Shown here piece after piece: positions 47,812-56,317 of a stretch of DNA of 64,000 nucleotides. This DNA is from an uncultured Prevotellaceae bacterium. Lineage in GTDB: Bacteria; Bacteroidota; Bacteroidia; Bacteroidales; Bacteroidaceae. The notes below the pieces were generated by a model. The model had not been told where the DNA came from. It worked only from the letters and a program-made list of their open reading frames with translations, and made no database searches. A program made the position numbers and the translations under genes. Every line of letters begins with the position of its first letter. Position 1 is the first letter of the stretch. The stretch lies in assembly GCA_946415365.1 (NCBI GenBank), contig CAMKSE010000015.1, forward strand, positions 44,486 through 108,485. The letters run 5' to 3'.

Positions 47812-47835
47812 GGTGGCACATCGATTGCCACCTTA
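47809..47835 (+). terminator. Terminator of the LRR gene
   Basis: Perfect 10-bp stem TAAGGTGGCA / TGCCACCTTA, 7-nt loop, AT-rich tail. The stop codon of the LRR gene lies in the left arm. An identical stem occurs at 50136-50160. Confidence 0.8.
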
Positions 47836-47855
47836 TTATATATATTTGAGTTTCT

Positions 47856-49931
47856 CTATTTGTAGATATATTTCTTACCATTAACAATAAACAATCCTTT
47901 TGGAAGTTTTTTAGGAGATGGCATCTTTCTGCCTGTCAAACTGTAGATTTCTGTGATAGGTTGCTCAGTTATTGCAGCATCTTTGATAGCTGTTGAATTC
48001 TCAATCTTTATGATAGGATTAGAGGGTGTCAGAATATCTTTCTGAAGTAATGACCTGCTTTCTTTTGTTCTCATTACAATCTTATATTCTCCTGAAGGTA
48101 ATCCTTGGGGAATGTCTATTGTCTTATCCCACTTTTCAAATTGACCAAATGCCATCCAGAAATCCCAATGGTCTTCGCCTAGAAGGTATTCTTTGCCTTG
48201 TCCGTCAATGGCATATATGATGATGTCACCATTGAAATCTTTAATTGTACGGTTACTGAAGTTTTCTAAAGCCAGGATGATTTTCTCATCAGCGATGGAC
48301 GCTTCTATCTTTTTTGCAGCGAAAAGAACACCATCTTCCAATCCGTCATCAGGTTTGAGGCCTAAGGTCAAATTATATGAATAGGCATAGTTGTCGTTTC
48401 CTGAGGTGGTTATAGCATCGATGAGGAAATAGCCGTTATCAGCTCCATTCCAACCCCAATTAACATGAAAATACGGATTGGAGTCCATATACCGGAATCC
48501 ATCTATCAAAAATGCATGGGCTTTGTTTTCAATGGTCGAACCATTGCAATAAACAGGCCTTTTTTGCAATAATTCTGTTTGAACGAAATTCTCCATCCAT
48601 GCTTTTGAGGGTGACATGCTGGAGTCAATGAAGTAAAGTCCTTCGTCATACCCAAAATGGTTTATAAGACCAACACCGAGATTACTGTTGTTCGTACTGC
48701 TTTCAGGGCCGTAATTCATTCGAGCAGCTGCACCACAGGCTCCAAGAAGTGTGGCAATGGCTTCTCCCTGTGCTTTGGTATAACCACAAAGGAAAGATTT
48801 GTCTCCAATGGCGTAATGTGCCCCAACTTTCGAGAGGCTGAGATAAAACTCCTCGCGCTGAGAATTTTGTACAGACCTCTGCATGACAGACCATTCGTTT
48901 GAGCCTTTGAGTTTCAGGCCAAGGTATAACCTGTAATCTCCATCTTCAATGTCTCCGGGTATAAGGTGTTCAATGAAGTATGTGCCCCAACCATAACCAG
49001 GCTGCAGTTCATTAATGTTGATAATCTGCCCTATAGGCCGGATAAAAAGACCATCGTTGTTGAATAGCAATAATTGCAAGTCACCAGTCAACGTTTCCGA
49101 ACTTGAATTGTATAAATCTGATATTTCCAATTTGTTCTTGTCTGACACCTTGAGGTTGGTGAATGACAAGAATTGTTTGTCTGTAGTAGTTTCATTGGCA
49201 TTATATTCCGTAATGGGCACAGAACTGTAAGTATCAAGTATGTTGTCCCAATCGAATGTGGTGTTTGCACAATCCCAACTGACAGGAAGACTGTAAGTTT
49301 CGGTTACATACTCTATCTTGTCACCAAGCATCTGTGTTGGATATCTATAATATGCAACAATCTGAGCCATGGCAGTAGCTAGGCAACCTGTCACAGTACG
49401 TTTGCCATTCAACATAGGGCATCTGTCATTATAAGGAGTATCTTGGCTGTAAGCAATATCTCCAAGCAATGGAGCAACTTCTGAGATTTCAGATGACCTT
49501 GTCGTAGCTGGGACTTCTTCGCGTTCGTTCAAGTTCTTAGTGAATTGCGCAAGCATATATTGCATGGCAGTAGGAATCTCGTCTGTCTTGAAACGTTGGC
49601 TATCTGAGAATGCAATTAAAGCAGGCATTCTGTCGTCTGTTGAGATAATAGCATAGCCAGGCTTTCCTTCTTGATAAGAATAAACAGCAAAGAAATCTTT
49701 GTTCACATCAGGGAAGACTTGCCTTAGTTGTCTGTTAAGGGCAATGGAACAAACAGCGTCCGAAATGAGACGATCGCCACTCGTTTCGCCGGAGAATGAC
49801 CTTGCTCTATTCATAAAGGTAAAGTGTACTGATTGAGCAATGGAGTCCATTTCTGTTCGTGATCGTTCTTTTCCAAAAGCATTTGATGCCACGAGAAGAA
49901 CTGTAGCAAATAAAACAATTGTTTTTTTCAT
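47856..49931 (-). CDS. C10-family cysteine protease (interpain/streptopain-like) with T9SS-like tail
   Basis: 691 residues; secreted papain-like protease resembling P. intermedia interpain. Signal peptide 1-20; propeptide to about 160. Nucleophile Cys183 in TVTGCLATAMAQIVAYYRYP; catalytic His472 in AHAFLIDGFRY; HVNWGWNGADNGYF follows. The Cys-His distance (289 residues) is far larger than in SpeB (148 residues), because of a beta-rich insert at about 252-387. A beta-sandwich region is followed by the C-terminal tail IYSLTGRKMPSPKK, GLFIVNGKKYIYK. Operator copy B lies upstream. Confidence 0.92.
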   Translation of the reverse strand: MKKTIVLFATVLLVASNAFGKERSRTEMDSIAQSVHFTFMNRARSFSGETSGDRLISDAVCSIALNRQLRQVFPDVNKDFFAVYSYQEGKPGYAIISTDDRMPALIAFSDSQRFKTDEIPTAMQYMLAQFTKNLNEREEVPATTRSSEISEVAPLLGDIAYSQDTPYNDRCPMLNGKRTVTGCLATAMAQIVAYYRYPTQMLGDKIEYVTETYSLPVSWDCANTTFDWDNILDTYSSVPITEYNANETTTDKQFLSFTNLKVSDKNKLEISDLYNSSSETLTGDLQLLLFNNDGLFIRPIGQIININELQPGYGWGTYFIEHLIPGDIEDGDYRLYLGLKLKGSNEWSVMQRSVQNSQREEFYLSLSKVGAHYAIGDKSFLCGYTKAQGEAIATLLGACGAAARMNYGPESSTNNSNLGVGLINHFGYDEGLYFIDSSMSPSKAWMENFVQTELLQKRPVYCNGSTIENKAHAFLIDGFRYMDSNPYFHVNWGWNGADNGYFLIDAITTSGNDNYAYSYNLTLGLKPDDGLEDGVLFAAKKIEASIADEKIILALENFSNRTIKDFNGDIIIYAIDGQGKEYLLGEDHWDFWMAFGQFEKWDKTIDIPQGLPSGEYKIVMRTKESRSLLQKDILTPSNPIIKIENSTAIKDAAITEQPITEIYSLTGRKMPSPKKLPKGLFIVNGKKYIYK

Positions 49932-49975
49932 AATCGTAATACTCAGTTTGATAATGATTTCGTTATTTGTCGTAG

Positions 49976-50007
49976 CAAATTTAATGAAAATAAACAGATT
50001 CTACAAG
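49976..50007 (-). promoter_or_regulatory. Promoter of the C10 protease gene
   Basis: Minus strand -7 box TAAATTTG (49976-49983); 20 bp upstream is CTTG (50004-50007), an imperfect -33. The octamer pair begins exactly 63 bp upstream of the -7 box start (50039-50067). Confidence 0.65.
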
Positions 50008-50036
50008 GAAAAGTCCAGAAAAATTTTAAGGTGCCT

Positions 50037-50080
50037 TGAGTTCGTCCTTAATTATGGCCAGTTCATCAAAAACAGCCTTT
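50037..50080 (-). promoter_or_regulatory. Putative LytTR operator, copy B
   Basis: 44 bp, 39/44 identical to 46982-47025. The minus strand has GATGAACT (50060-50067) and GACGAACT (50039-50046), 21 bp apart. It lies upstream of the C10 protease promoter in the same relative place as copy A before the regulator's own promoter. Confidence 0.7.
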
Positions 50081-50135
50081 TATGATGACGATAATCAGTC
50101 AGAAAAGGCATAAAAGTAGTGGTGGTAAATATAAA

Positions 50136-50160
50136 TAAGGTGGCAAACTGTGCCACCTTA
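50136..50160 (-). terminator. Terminator of the rubredoxin unit
   Basis: Perfect 10-bp stem TAAGGTGGCA / TGCCACCTTA, 5-nt loop. Read on the minus strand it is followed by TTTATATTT. Same stem as 47809-47835. Confidence 0.8.
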
Positions 50161-50171
50161 CTTGATTCTTG

Positions 50172-50327
50172 TTACTCGGGCTTGAAATCGTCCTTGCCAA
50201 CACCACAGATGGGGCATACCCAATCGTCGGGAATGTTCTCGAAGGCTGTTCCAGGGGCGATGCCACCGTCGGGATCTCCTACTGCGGGGTCATAGACGTA
50301 ACCGCAAACTTCGCAAATGTACTTCAT
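50172..50327 (-). CDS. Rubredoxin
   Basis: A 51-residue one-iron electron-transfer protein. [18 protein letters not shown] and [18 protein letters not shown] supply the two CxxC pairs that bind the Fe(Cys)4 site. Rubredoxins in anaerobes often pass electrons to rubrerythrin or superoxide reductase (not in this window). It lies 15 bp after the GT9 gene and ends at the terminator 50136-50160, so it is the last gene of the DUF4254-GT9-rubredoxin unit. Confidence 0.95.
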   Translation of the reverse strand: MKYICEVCGYVYDPAVGDPDGGIAPGTAFENIPDDWVCPICGVGKDDFKPE

Positions 50328-50342
50328 AATTTTCAGAAAGTT

Positions 50343-51395
50343 TTAGTTATTAATAAGGGTTGTTATTCTGTCAACAATCCGCTCAAGCGGAATGTTCTGC
50401 AGGCAAGCATAGTCGCCTCGATGGCATTTCTTGTTGCCGAAGATGCTGCACGGACGGCAATCGAGGTCAGTTTGTATGATGTTTTCCTCCTTTTGGTTGT
50501 ATCCAAGGAATCCGGCCATCGGGTGAGTGGCTCCCCAGATGCTGACAACGGGTGTACCAGTAAGTGAAGCCAAGTGCATGTTGGCAGAGTCCATCGACAG
50601 CATGACGTCGAGATGGCTCATCAGTATCAGTTCCTGATACATCGTCTCACAGTGTTGGCCCACGAAAAGACACTGAGGATAGCGTTCTGTCCACTGTTGG
50701 AAATAGATGTTCTCATCCTTACCCCGTCCGAAGAGGAAAATTCGTGCCTTGGGATATTTCTGCAGCAACTGACTGATGACTTGTTCCATGAGTGTTGGAG
50801 GATACACCTTTCCAGGATGTGCTGCGAAAGGAGCAATACCAATCCATTGTTCGAAGCTTTTCTTCGGACCGATGGCAGCAGGCAACATATTCAGATTTCC
50901 ACCTTCTTGAGGGAAGATGCTGTGGAAGGAACTGATGTCAATGGGATAGCCAAGACGGGCGAACACTTCTGCATAACTCATAAAGGAGGAAGGTAAAGGC
51001 TGTCTTACCCTTTTTTTAGGATTGATGAGTTGTCGGCGCTGCTTGCGATGCTTCCTGATATGTTCCACGCGGTATCTGCCAACATTAAAACGCATGCGTA
51101 GATATTCAGAGCGAATCACATCGTGGAGATCGGCAATCTTAGTGAACTGCTTAGCCACCAGTCTGCGGTAAAGTGCGTTAAGACCTCTTAAACCATGATA
51201 TTCATGTTTTAGGTCCGCCTCCATGAAATTCACGTTGGGCGCCAGATCAGCGAACAGCGGCCGTGCAAAGGCCCTACTGAGCACAGTAATACGGATATCT
51301 GGGTACTGTGTTGCAAGCGCCCATACCACAGGAACGGCCATTGCCACATCACCAAGGGCAGAGAATCGTATGACGAGTATATGCTCCTTCTTCAC
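50343..51395 (-). CDS. Glycosyltransferase family 9 (heptosyltransferase-like)
   Basis: 350 residues, GT-B fold; ILVIRFSALGDVAMAVPVVWALA is the N-terminal WaaC/F-like signature, with VGQHCETMYQELILMSHLDV and SMDSANMHLASLTGTPVVSIW as the donor-binding segments. Family members add heptose or similar sugars to LPS core. The DUF4254 gene just upstream is its common partner. Contributes to LPS/A-LPS; precise acceptor unknown. Confidence 0.92.
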   Translation of the reverse strand: MKKEHILVIRFSALGDVAMAVPVVWALATQYPDIRITVLSRAFARPLFADLAPNVNFMEADLKHEYHGLRGLNALYRRLVAKQFTKIADLHDVIRSEYLRMRFNVGRYRVEHIRKHRKQRRQLINPKKRVRQPLPSSFMSYAEVFARLGYPIDISSFHSIFPQEGGNLNMLPAAIGPKKSFEQWIGIAPFAAHPGKVYPPTLMEQVISQLLQKYPKARIFLFGRGKDENIYFQQWTERYPQCLFVGQHCETMYQELILMSHLDVMLSMDSANMHLASLTGTPVVSIWGATHPMAGFLGYNQKEENIIQTDLDCRPCSIFGNKKCHRGDYACLQNIPLERIVDRITTLINN

Positions 51396-51418
51396 TTTTT
51401 ACTATTCGCTTTTACCTT
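51391..51418 (-). repeat. Degenerate heptanucleotide array at the DUF4254/GT9 junction
   Basis: Four loosely related units (TTCACTT, TTTACTA, TTCGCTT, TTACCTT on the plus strand) across the start of GT9 and end of DUF4254. Confidence 0.4.
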
Positions 51419-52040
51419 TATTATATAATATAGGATTGGTGGTGGGGTCGTTGTACATCTTCATCTGACGGTACACTTTCATGTACTTTCGTCCAGCTTC
51501 GATATCCTCTAATAACTGATCAATGGCCAGTGAGAGGTCGCGTTGCTGCTCCAGAAGGACATCGAGTTTGGCTTGACAACGGGCGATATGCTCTGCATCA
51601 GCATCATGACGATCGACCTGTTCCTTCATATGCCAAATCTTCAAGGCGAGAATACTCAGACGATCGATGGCCCATGCAGGACTCTCTGTGTTCAGACGGG
51701 CATCAGGCAACACCTTTACCTCGCTATAGTGACCACGGAACCATGAGTCGACATCCTCCACCAGATCCGTACGGTCCTGATTACTCTTATCGATGCGGCG
51801 CTTCAGTGCCAGAGCCTCTACAGGGTCGATATTGGGATCACGTATAAGATCCTCTAAATGCCATTGTACAGTATCAATCCAGCACTTCAGATAAAGACGG
51901 TTCTCGATACTGTCTTCTTGATATGGATTTTGGATGGGAGTATCAACATTGTCAGCCACGTGATAATCGGCTATCACACGATAGAAAATCTCGTTGGCCT
52001 GTTCTGTAAACCGTAAACCAGAAACCGTAATCTTATCCAT
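51402..52040 (-). CDS. DUF4254 protein
   Basis: 212 residues, mostly helical, begins MDKITVSGLRFTEQANEIFY; WHLEDLIRDPNIDPVEALALK and NQDRTDLVEDVDSWF are DUF4254-type segments. No catalytic motif is obvious. In Bacteroidota the family commonly lies immediately upstream of GT9, as here (6 bp gap). A cytoplasmic support role in LPS synthesis is inferred from context only. Confidence 0.85.
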   Translation of the reverse strand: MDKITVSGLRFTEQANEIFYRVIADYHVADNVDTPIQNPYQEDSIENRLYLKCWIDTVQWHLEDLIRDPNIDPVEALALKRRIDKSNQDRTDLVEDVDSWFRGHYSEVKVLPDARLNTESPAWAIDRLSILALKIWHMKEQVDRHDADAEHIARCQAKLDVLLEQQRDLSLAIDQLLEDIEAGRKYMKVYRQMKMYNDPTTNPILYNKGKSE

Positions 52041-52059
52041 ATTTTTTGCTTTTATTCCG

Positions 52060-52091
52060 CAAAACTACAGAAAGTTTTTCAATTAACCAAC
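52060..52091 (-). promoter_or_regulatory. Promoter of DUF4254-GT9-rubredoxin
   Basis: Minus strand GTTG (52088-52091), 20 bp, TAGTTTTG (52060-52067), 19 bp before the start codon. Confidence 0.6.
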
Positions 52092-52317
52092 TAAAAGTGC
52101 GTATTTTCATCTATTTTTATTTTTTTATAGAGAAATCATGTCGAAAAAGGCTCTTTTTTTGCACACTATCCCACCGAATGTGCAATAAGGTAACAGTTTT
52201 TCTTAAAAAAATTTGCGTAAGTGAAAGAAAATGTGTTACTTTGCACCCGATTTCGGCAAAAGGCCGTTATTTTTCAAGATAGCAAAATCAAATATTAACA
52301 TTTAAAGTATTACAATT

Positions 52318-52554
52318 ATGTCAGAAATTGAAAGCAAAGTAAAGGCAATTATCGTAGACAAACTGGGTGTTGACGAGGCAGAAGTTAAGGCAGAGGCCAG
52401 CTTCACCAATGATCTGGGTGCAGATTCACTGGACACCGTTGAGCTGATCATGGAGTTCGAGAAGGAGTTCGGTATTTCTATTCCCGATGATAAGGCAGAG
52501 AAGATCGGCACCGTTGGTGACGCTATCGCATACATCGAGGAGAACGCAAAATAA
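52318..52554 (+). CDS. acpP: Acyl carrier protein
   Basis: 78-residue acidic carrier of fatty-acid intermediates. The 4'-phosphopantetheine serine is in [20 protein letters not shown]. Starts [18 protein letters not shown]. Followed by its terminator-like hairpin at 52573-52600, then fabF and rnc, the classical acpP-fabF-rnc order. A TTAC-TTTG near-consensus -7 (about 52232) lies about 80 bp upstream. Confidence 0.98.
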   Translation: MSEIESKVKAIIVDKLGVDEAEVKAEASFTNDLGADSLDTVELIMEFEKEFGISIPDDKAEKIGTVGDAIAYIEENAK

Positions 52555-52572
52555 ATTTGATCATAAATACAT

Positions 52573-52600
52573 AATGGTTGCTTCAGTCGAAGCAACCATT
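52573..52600 (+). terminator. Hairpin between acpP and fabF
   Basis: Perfect 12-bp stem AATGGTTGCTTC / GAAGCAACCATT, 4-nt loop, weak T-tract (ATGCTTTAATTTTAG). Probably attenuates read-through so that acpP is expressed above fabF. Confidence 0.65.
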
Positions 52601-52618
52601 ATGCTTTAATTTTAGTTT

Positions 52619-53881
52619 ATGGAATTAAAAAGAGTAGTCGTAACGGGCCTTGGTGCCGTGACGCCTGTAGGTAATACGCCAGAAGAGACGTGGAAGAACC
52701 TCGTCAACGGCGTAAGCGGTGCTGCACCCATTACACTTTTCGATACAACCCTGTTTAAGACAAAGTTTGCCTGCGAGGTTAAGGACCTCAATGTGAACGA
52801 TTACCTGGACCGCAAGGAAGCCCGCAAGATGGACCGCTATACGCAGTTCGCTATGATTGCCGCCATTCAGGCCGTAAAAGACTGTGGCATGGATTTGGAG
52901 ACAATCGACAAGAATCGTATTGGTGTGGTCTTCGGTGTTGGCATCGGCGGTATCAAGACTTTCGAGGAGGAGGTGATGTACTATGGTCAGCACATGGAGA
53001 ATGGTCCGAAGTTCAATCCTTTCTTCATTCCGAAGATGATTGCTGATATCGCTGCCGGACAGATTTCTATTATGTACGGATTCCATGGTCCTAACTATAT
53101 CACAGCTTCTGCTTGTGCTTCTTCATCGAACGCACTGGCTGATGCCTTCAATCTGATTCGTCTGGGCAAGGCCAACGCTATCGTAGCTGGTGGTGCTGAG
53201 GCAGCTATCTGCGCCACAGGTGTCGGCGGCTTCAACGCCATGCACGCTCTCTCCACCCGCAACGAAGAGCCAGAGAAGGCCAGTCGTCCGTTCAGCGCCA
53301 GCCGCGACGGATTCATCATGGCTGAGGGTGCCGGTTGTCTCATCCTTGAAGAGCTGGAGCACGCCAAGGCTCGTGGCGCAAAGATTTACGCAGAGATGGT
53401 TGGTGCAGGCATGAGTGCCGACGCTCATCACATCACCGCCTCTCATCCTGAGGGACTGGGAGCCAAGCTCGTGATGCAGAGTGCCCTTGAAGACGCCAAT
53501 CTGAAGCCCGAGGATATCGACTATATTAACGTTCATGGTACGAGCACTCACGTGGGTGACATCTCTGAGGCAAAAGCCATCAAGGAGGTCTTTGGAGAGG
53601 CAGCATACAAGCTGAACATCTCGTCTACAAAGTCGATGACTGGTCACATGCTTGGTGCCGCTGGTGCCGTAGAGGCTATGGCCACAGTGCTTGCCGTGAA
53701 GAACGACATCATTCCTCCCACGATTAACCACGAGGACGATGACCGTGATCCGGAGATCGACTATGACCTGAATTTCACCTTCAACAAGGCGCAGAAGCGT
53801 GTCGTACGTGCCGGACTGAGCAATACCTTCGGTTTTGGTGGTCACAACGCCTGCGTTGTATTCAAGAAGTATGAGGCTTAA
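52619..53881 (+). CDS. fabF: 3-oxoacyl-ACP synthase II (KAS II)
   Basis: Elongates acyl-ACP with malonyl-ACP. The Cys-His-His triad is visible: ASACASSSNALADAF (Cys), INVHGTSTHVGDISEA (His), STKSMTGHMLGAAGAVEAM (His). N-terminus RVVVTGLGAVTPVGN is the family start. 420 residues. Its stop overlaps the rnc start by 11 bp. Confidence 0.98.
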   Translation: MELKRVVVTGLGAVTPVGNTPEETWKNLVNGVSGAAPITLFDTTLFKTKFACEVKDLNVNDYLDRKEARKMDRYTQFAMIAAIQAVKDCGMDLETIDKNRIGVVFGVGIGGIKTFEEEVMYYGQHMENGPKFNPFFIPKMIADIAAGQISIMYGFHGPNYITASACASSSNALADAFNLIRLGKANAIVAGGAEAAICATGVGGFNAMHALSTRNEEPEKASRPFSASRDGFIMAEGAGCLILEELEHAKARGAKIYAEMVGAGMSADAHHITASHPEGLGAKLVMQSALEDANLKPEDIDYINVHGTSTHVGDISEAKAIKEVFGEAAYKLNISSTKSMTGHMLGAAGAVEAMATVLAVKNDIIPPTINHEDDDRDPEIDYDLNFTFNKAQKRVVRAGLSNTFGFGGHNACVVFKKYEA

Positions 53882-54890
53882 GGATATTATCGACCGTATA
53901 AGGCTCCCTTTCCGCAAGGAGAAGGAGCTTTTTTCTTCTCTTTACGGCATTCTGGGTTTCTATCCCCGTAACATCGATTATTATAAGATGGCGCTGATGC
54001 ATAAGAGCATCCGCAAGCGTAATGATAAGGGCAAGCCGTTAAACAACGAACGGTTGGAATTCCTTGGCGATGCCATACTCGATGCGGCGGTGGGTTATAT
54101 CGTCTATCGCCACTATGAAGGCAAGCGGGAAGGATTCCTCACCAATACACGTTCTAAACTGGTGAGTCGTGAGACACTTGGGAAACTTGCCAACGAGATG
54201 GGACTTGGAGGACTGCTCCTTTCGGCCAGTCACAGCACATCGCACAACAGTTATGTCGAGGGCAACGCTTTTGAGGCCCTTGTGGGTGCCATCTATCTCG
54301 ATCGTGGTTACGATGCCTGTCTGGAGTTCTTCGAGAAACAGATTCTTGGCAAATACATCGATATCGACAAGGTGGCTTTCAAAGAAGTAAATTTCAAGTC
54401 GAAGCTGCTGGAGTGGAGCCAGAAGAACCGTGTGCGTCAGGAGTTCCGTATGCTGAAGCAGAAGACGGATGAGAACGGTAGTCCTATTTTCAGTTTTCAG
54501 GTGCTGTTGGAGGGTGTCGAGGGCGAAAAGGGTTCCGGCTATTCGAAGAAAGAGGCTCAGCAGCGGGCCTCGAAAGACACGCTTCAGCGTTTGAAGCGCG
54601 AGCCACAGTTCGTCGATGCGATCTTTGCAGCCAAGACAGAACGTACTAAGATGGAGGAAGAACCAGCAATGGCTGTCCCTGACACAGAACAGGAGCAGGA
54701 CTTTATTGTTAGTGCGAGGAGTCAGGAGTCAGGAGACAAGAGAGAAGGAGAGAAAGAGAGAAGGAGTAGGGAGACCAAAGAAGTTTCCGACCCAGAGTTT
54801 GACCTCTCTGATATCACAGCCACTCCGAAGGAGAAAACGCGAGAGGAAATCATCGCTGAGGCTGAGGCCACAGCCTTTGCTGAGGAATAG
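53871..54890 (+). CDS. rnc: Ribonuclease III with C-terminal extension
   Basis: Cleaves double-stranded RNA in rRNA and mRNA processing. The start is the ATG at 53871. The RNase III signature NNERLEFLGDAILDAAVGYI is at residues about 54-73; the dsRBD is about 165-235. Residues about 245-339 are a charged low-complexity extension, partly encoded by a heptanucleotide array (54719-54746). Typical length is about 230-250, so this 339-residue protein carries an unusual tail. Overlaps the end of fabF. Confidence 0.93.
   Translation: MRLKDIIDRIRLPFRKEKELFSSLYGILGFYPRNIDYYKMALMHKSIRKRNDKGKPLNNERLEFLGDAILDAAVGYIVYRHYEGKREGFLTNTRSKLVSRETLGKLANEMGLGGLLLSASHSTSHNSYVEGNAFEALVGAIYLDRGYDACLEFFEKQILGKYIDIDKVAFKEVNFKSKLLEWSQKNRVRQEFRMLKQKTDENGSPIFSFQVLLEGVEGEKGSGYSKKEAQQRASKDTLQRLKREPQFVDAIFAAKTERTKMEEEPAMAVPDTEQEQDFIVSARSQESGDKREGEKERRSRETKEVSDPEFDLSDITATPKEKTREEIIAEAEATAFAEE
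54719..54746 (+). repeat. Heptanucleotide array in the 3' part of rnc
   Basis: GAGTCAG, GAGTCAG, GAGACAA, GAGAGAA: four units at codons about 283-292, in an AG-rich tract that continues to about 54770. Encodes a charged linker (QESGDKREGEKE). Confidence 0.65.
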
Positions 54891-54901
54891 CAAGGGATTA
54901 G

Positions 54902-56317
54902 ATGAACGCGAAAGTGAAAAGGGCATTGGGCCTGTTCAGAGTGAAGGTTGAAGAACGGGTACAGGCTGTGGTGGCTTTGGCGGTCATCGTGGCGTTGAAC
55001 ACGCTGTTTATACGACGGTTGCATGAGTTGTTCCTGCAACCAGGTTTCGGACCTTACATAAAGGTATTTCAACGTGAGTTGCACCTGGCAGGCTATGATC
55101 CCTATACGTATATGACGGTGACGGACTGGGACGTGATCTACGAGGTGCATCGTCATCCGCTGTTGGCATTTTTGATGTGGCCCCTCAACCAGTTGAATGA
55201 AGGTCTGACATGGCTGACTGGCGTAAACTGTGTACAGTACTTGGTGGCTCTGCCAATCATCCTTTGCTCGCTCTACGCTTATATCTTCCTTTATAGGATT
55301 CATCGTGAGGTGGTGGATCTGGGACGATGGGACGCCACTTTGCTGACGGCCTTCGGCTTTTCAATGGCATACATCCTGCTGTCAGTCATTGTGCCCGATC
55401 ATTTTACGGTTTCCATGTTCCTGATCATGACAACACTCTATATCTCCGGGCGTTGTATCCAGAAAGGACGGGAGTTCCGTTGGTGGCAGTCGGCCATCCT
55501 CTTCTTTATCACTGCGGGTGTCACGCTGAGCAATGGCATCAAGATATTCCTGGCGGGATATTTCGTGAACCTAAAGGATTTCTTCCGTCCGAAGTATCTG
55601 CTTCTGGCTGTCATCTTGCCAATGGCATTACTCTGGGGAGTGGCAACGTGGGAGTTCAGTACGTTTACCATGCCTAAGGAGAAGGCCCGTACTGAGCAGA
55701 AGATGAGAAAGGCAGAAGAGGTGAAGGCCCGTGTGGCACAGATGTCGCCAGAAGAGAGAGCGAATTTTGAGGCCAAGAAAGCCAAGCGTGAAAAATATAA
55801 GCAGCTTCAGGCGGCTAAGAGCGGTAAGCCGATGGAAAATGAAGGTTTCCTGAAGTGGACGGACATATCGACCTCGCGTTGGCAGACAACATACGACAAT
55901 CTCTTTGGAGAGTCACTACAGTTCCATCAGGACTATCTGCTGGAGGATGTGCTGGTACATCGACCCGTGTTCGTGCCTTACAGGTGGAAGGTGAGTGAAG
56001 TGGTTGAGGCCATTATCCTGTTACTGGCTGTGGTTGGCATCTGGTGTGGCAGAAAGAGTCGGTTCCTGTGGCTCTGTCTGTCGTGTTTCACCTTCGACAT
56101 GTTTATTCACATTGTTCTGGGATTCGGCATTAACGAGATCTATATCATGACCCCCCATTGGGCCTATATGCTGCCCGTAGCCGTTGCCTTCCTTTTCAAA
56201 TGTGTAAAGTCTCGATGGTTGCGCCTGGGAGTGCTCCTGCTGACGCTCTATCTGTTCATATATAACGGATATATCCTTACAGACTTCCTGCTGTCGCCCA
56301 TAAGGACAGTTCTTTAG
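54902..56317 (+). CDS. Polytopic membrane protein of the surface-glycan cluster (possible DUF6080)
   Basis: 471 residues with about ten hydrophobic segments, in the manner of GT-C/GT87-like integral membrane glycosyltransferases. There is an acidic loop pair (VFQRELHLAGYDPYTYM, TVTDWDVIYEVHRHPLLAF) near the N-terminus. A soluble, charged insertion (KEKARTEQKMRKAEEVKARV) lies at about 260-300. I recognise no confident family; a DUF6080-type protein is plausible. Lies 11 bp after rnc and converges with GT2 (4-bp overlap). Confidence 0.7.
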   Translation: MNAKVKRALGLFRVKVEERVQAVVALAVIVALNTLFIRRLHELFLQPGFGPYIKVFQRELHLAGYDPYTYMTVTDWDVIYEVHRHPLLAFLMWPLNQLNEGLTWLTGVNCVQYLVALPIILCSLYAYIFLYRIHREVVDLGRWDATLLTAFGFSMAYILLSVIVPDHFTVSMFLIMTTLYISGRCIQKGREFRWWQSAILFFITAGVTLSNGIKIFLAGYFVNLKDFFRPKYLLLAVILPMALLWGVATWEFSTFTMPKEKARTEQKMRKAEEVKARVAQMSPEERANFEAKKAKREKYKQLQAAKSGKPMENEGFLKWTDISTSRWQTTYDNLFGESLQFHQDYLLEDVLVHRPVFVPYRWKVSEVVEAIILLLAVVGIWCGRKSRFLWLCLSCFTFDMFIHIVLGFGINEIYIMTPHWAYMLPVAVAFLFKCVKSRWLRLGVLLLTLYLFIYNGYILTDFLLSPIRTVL

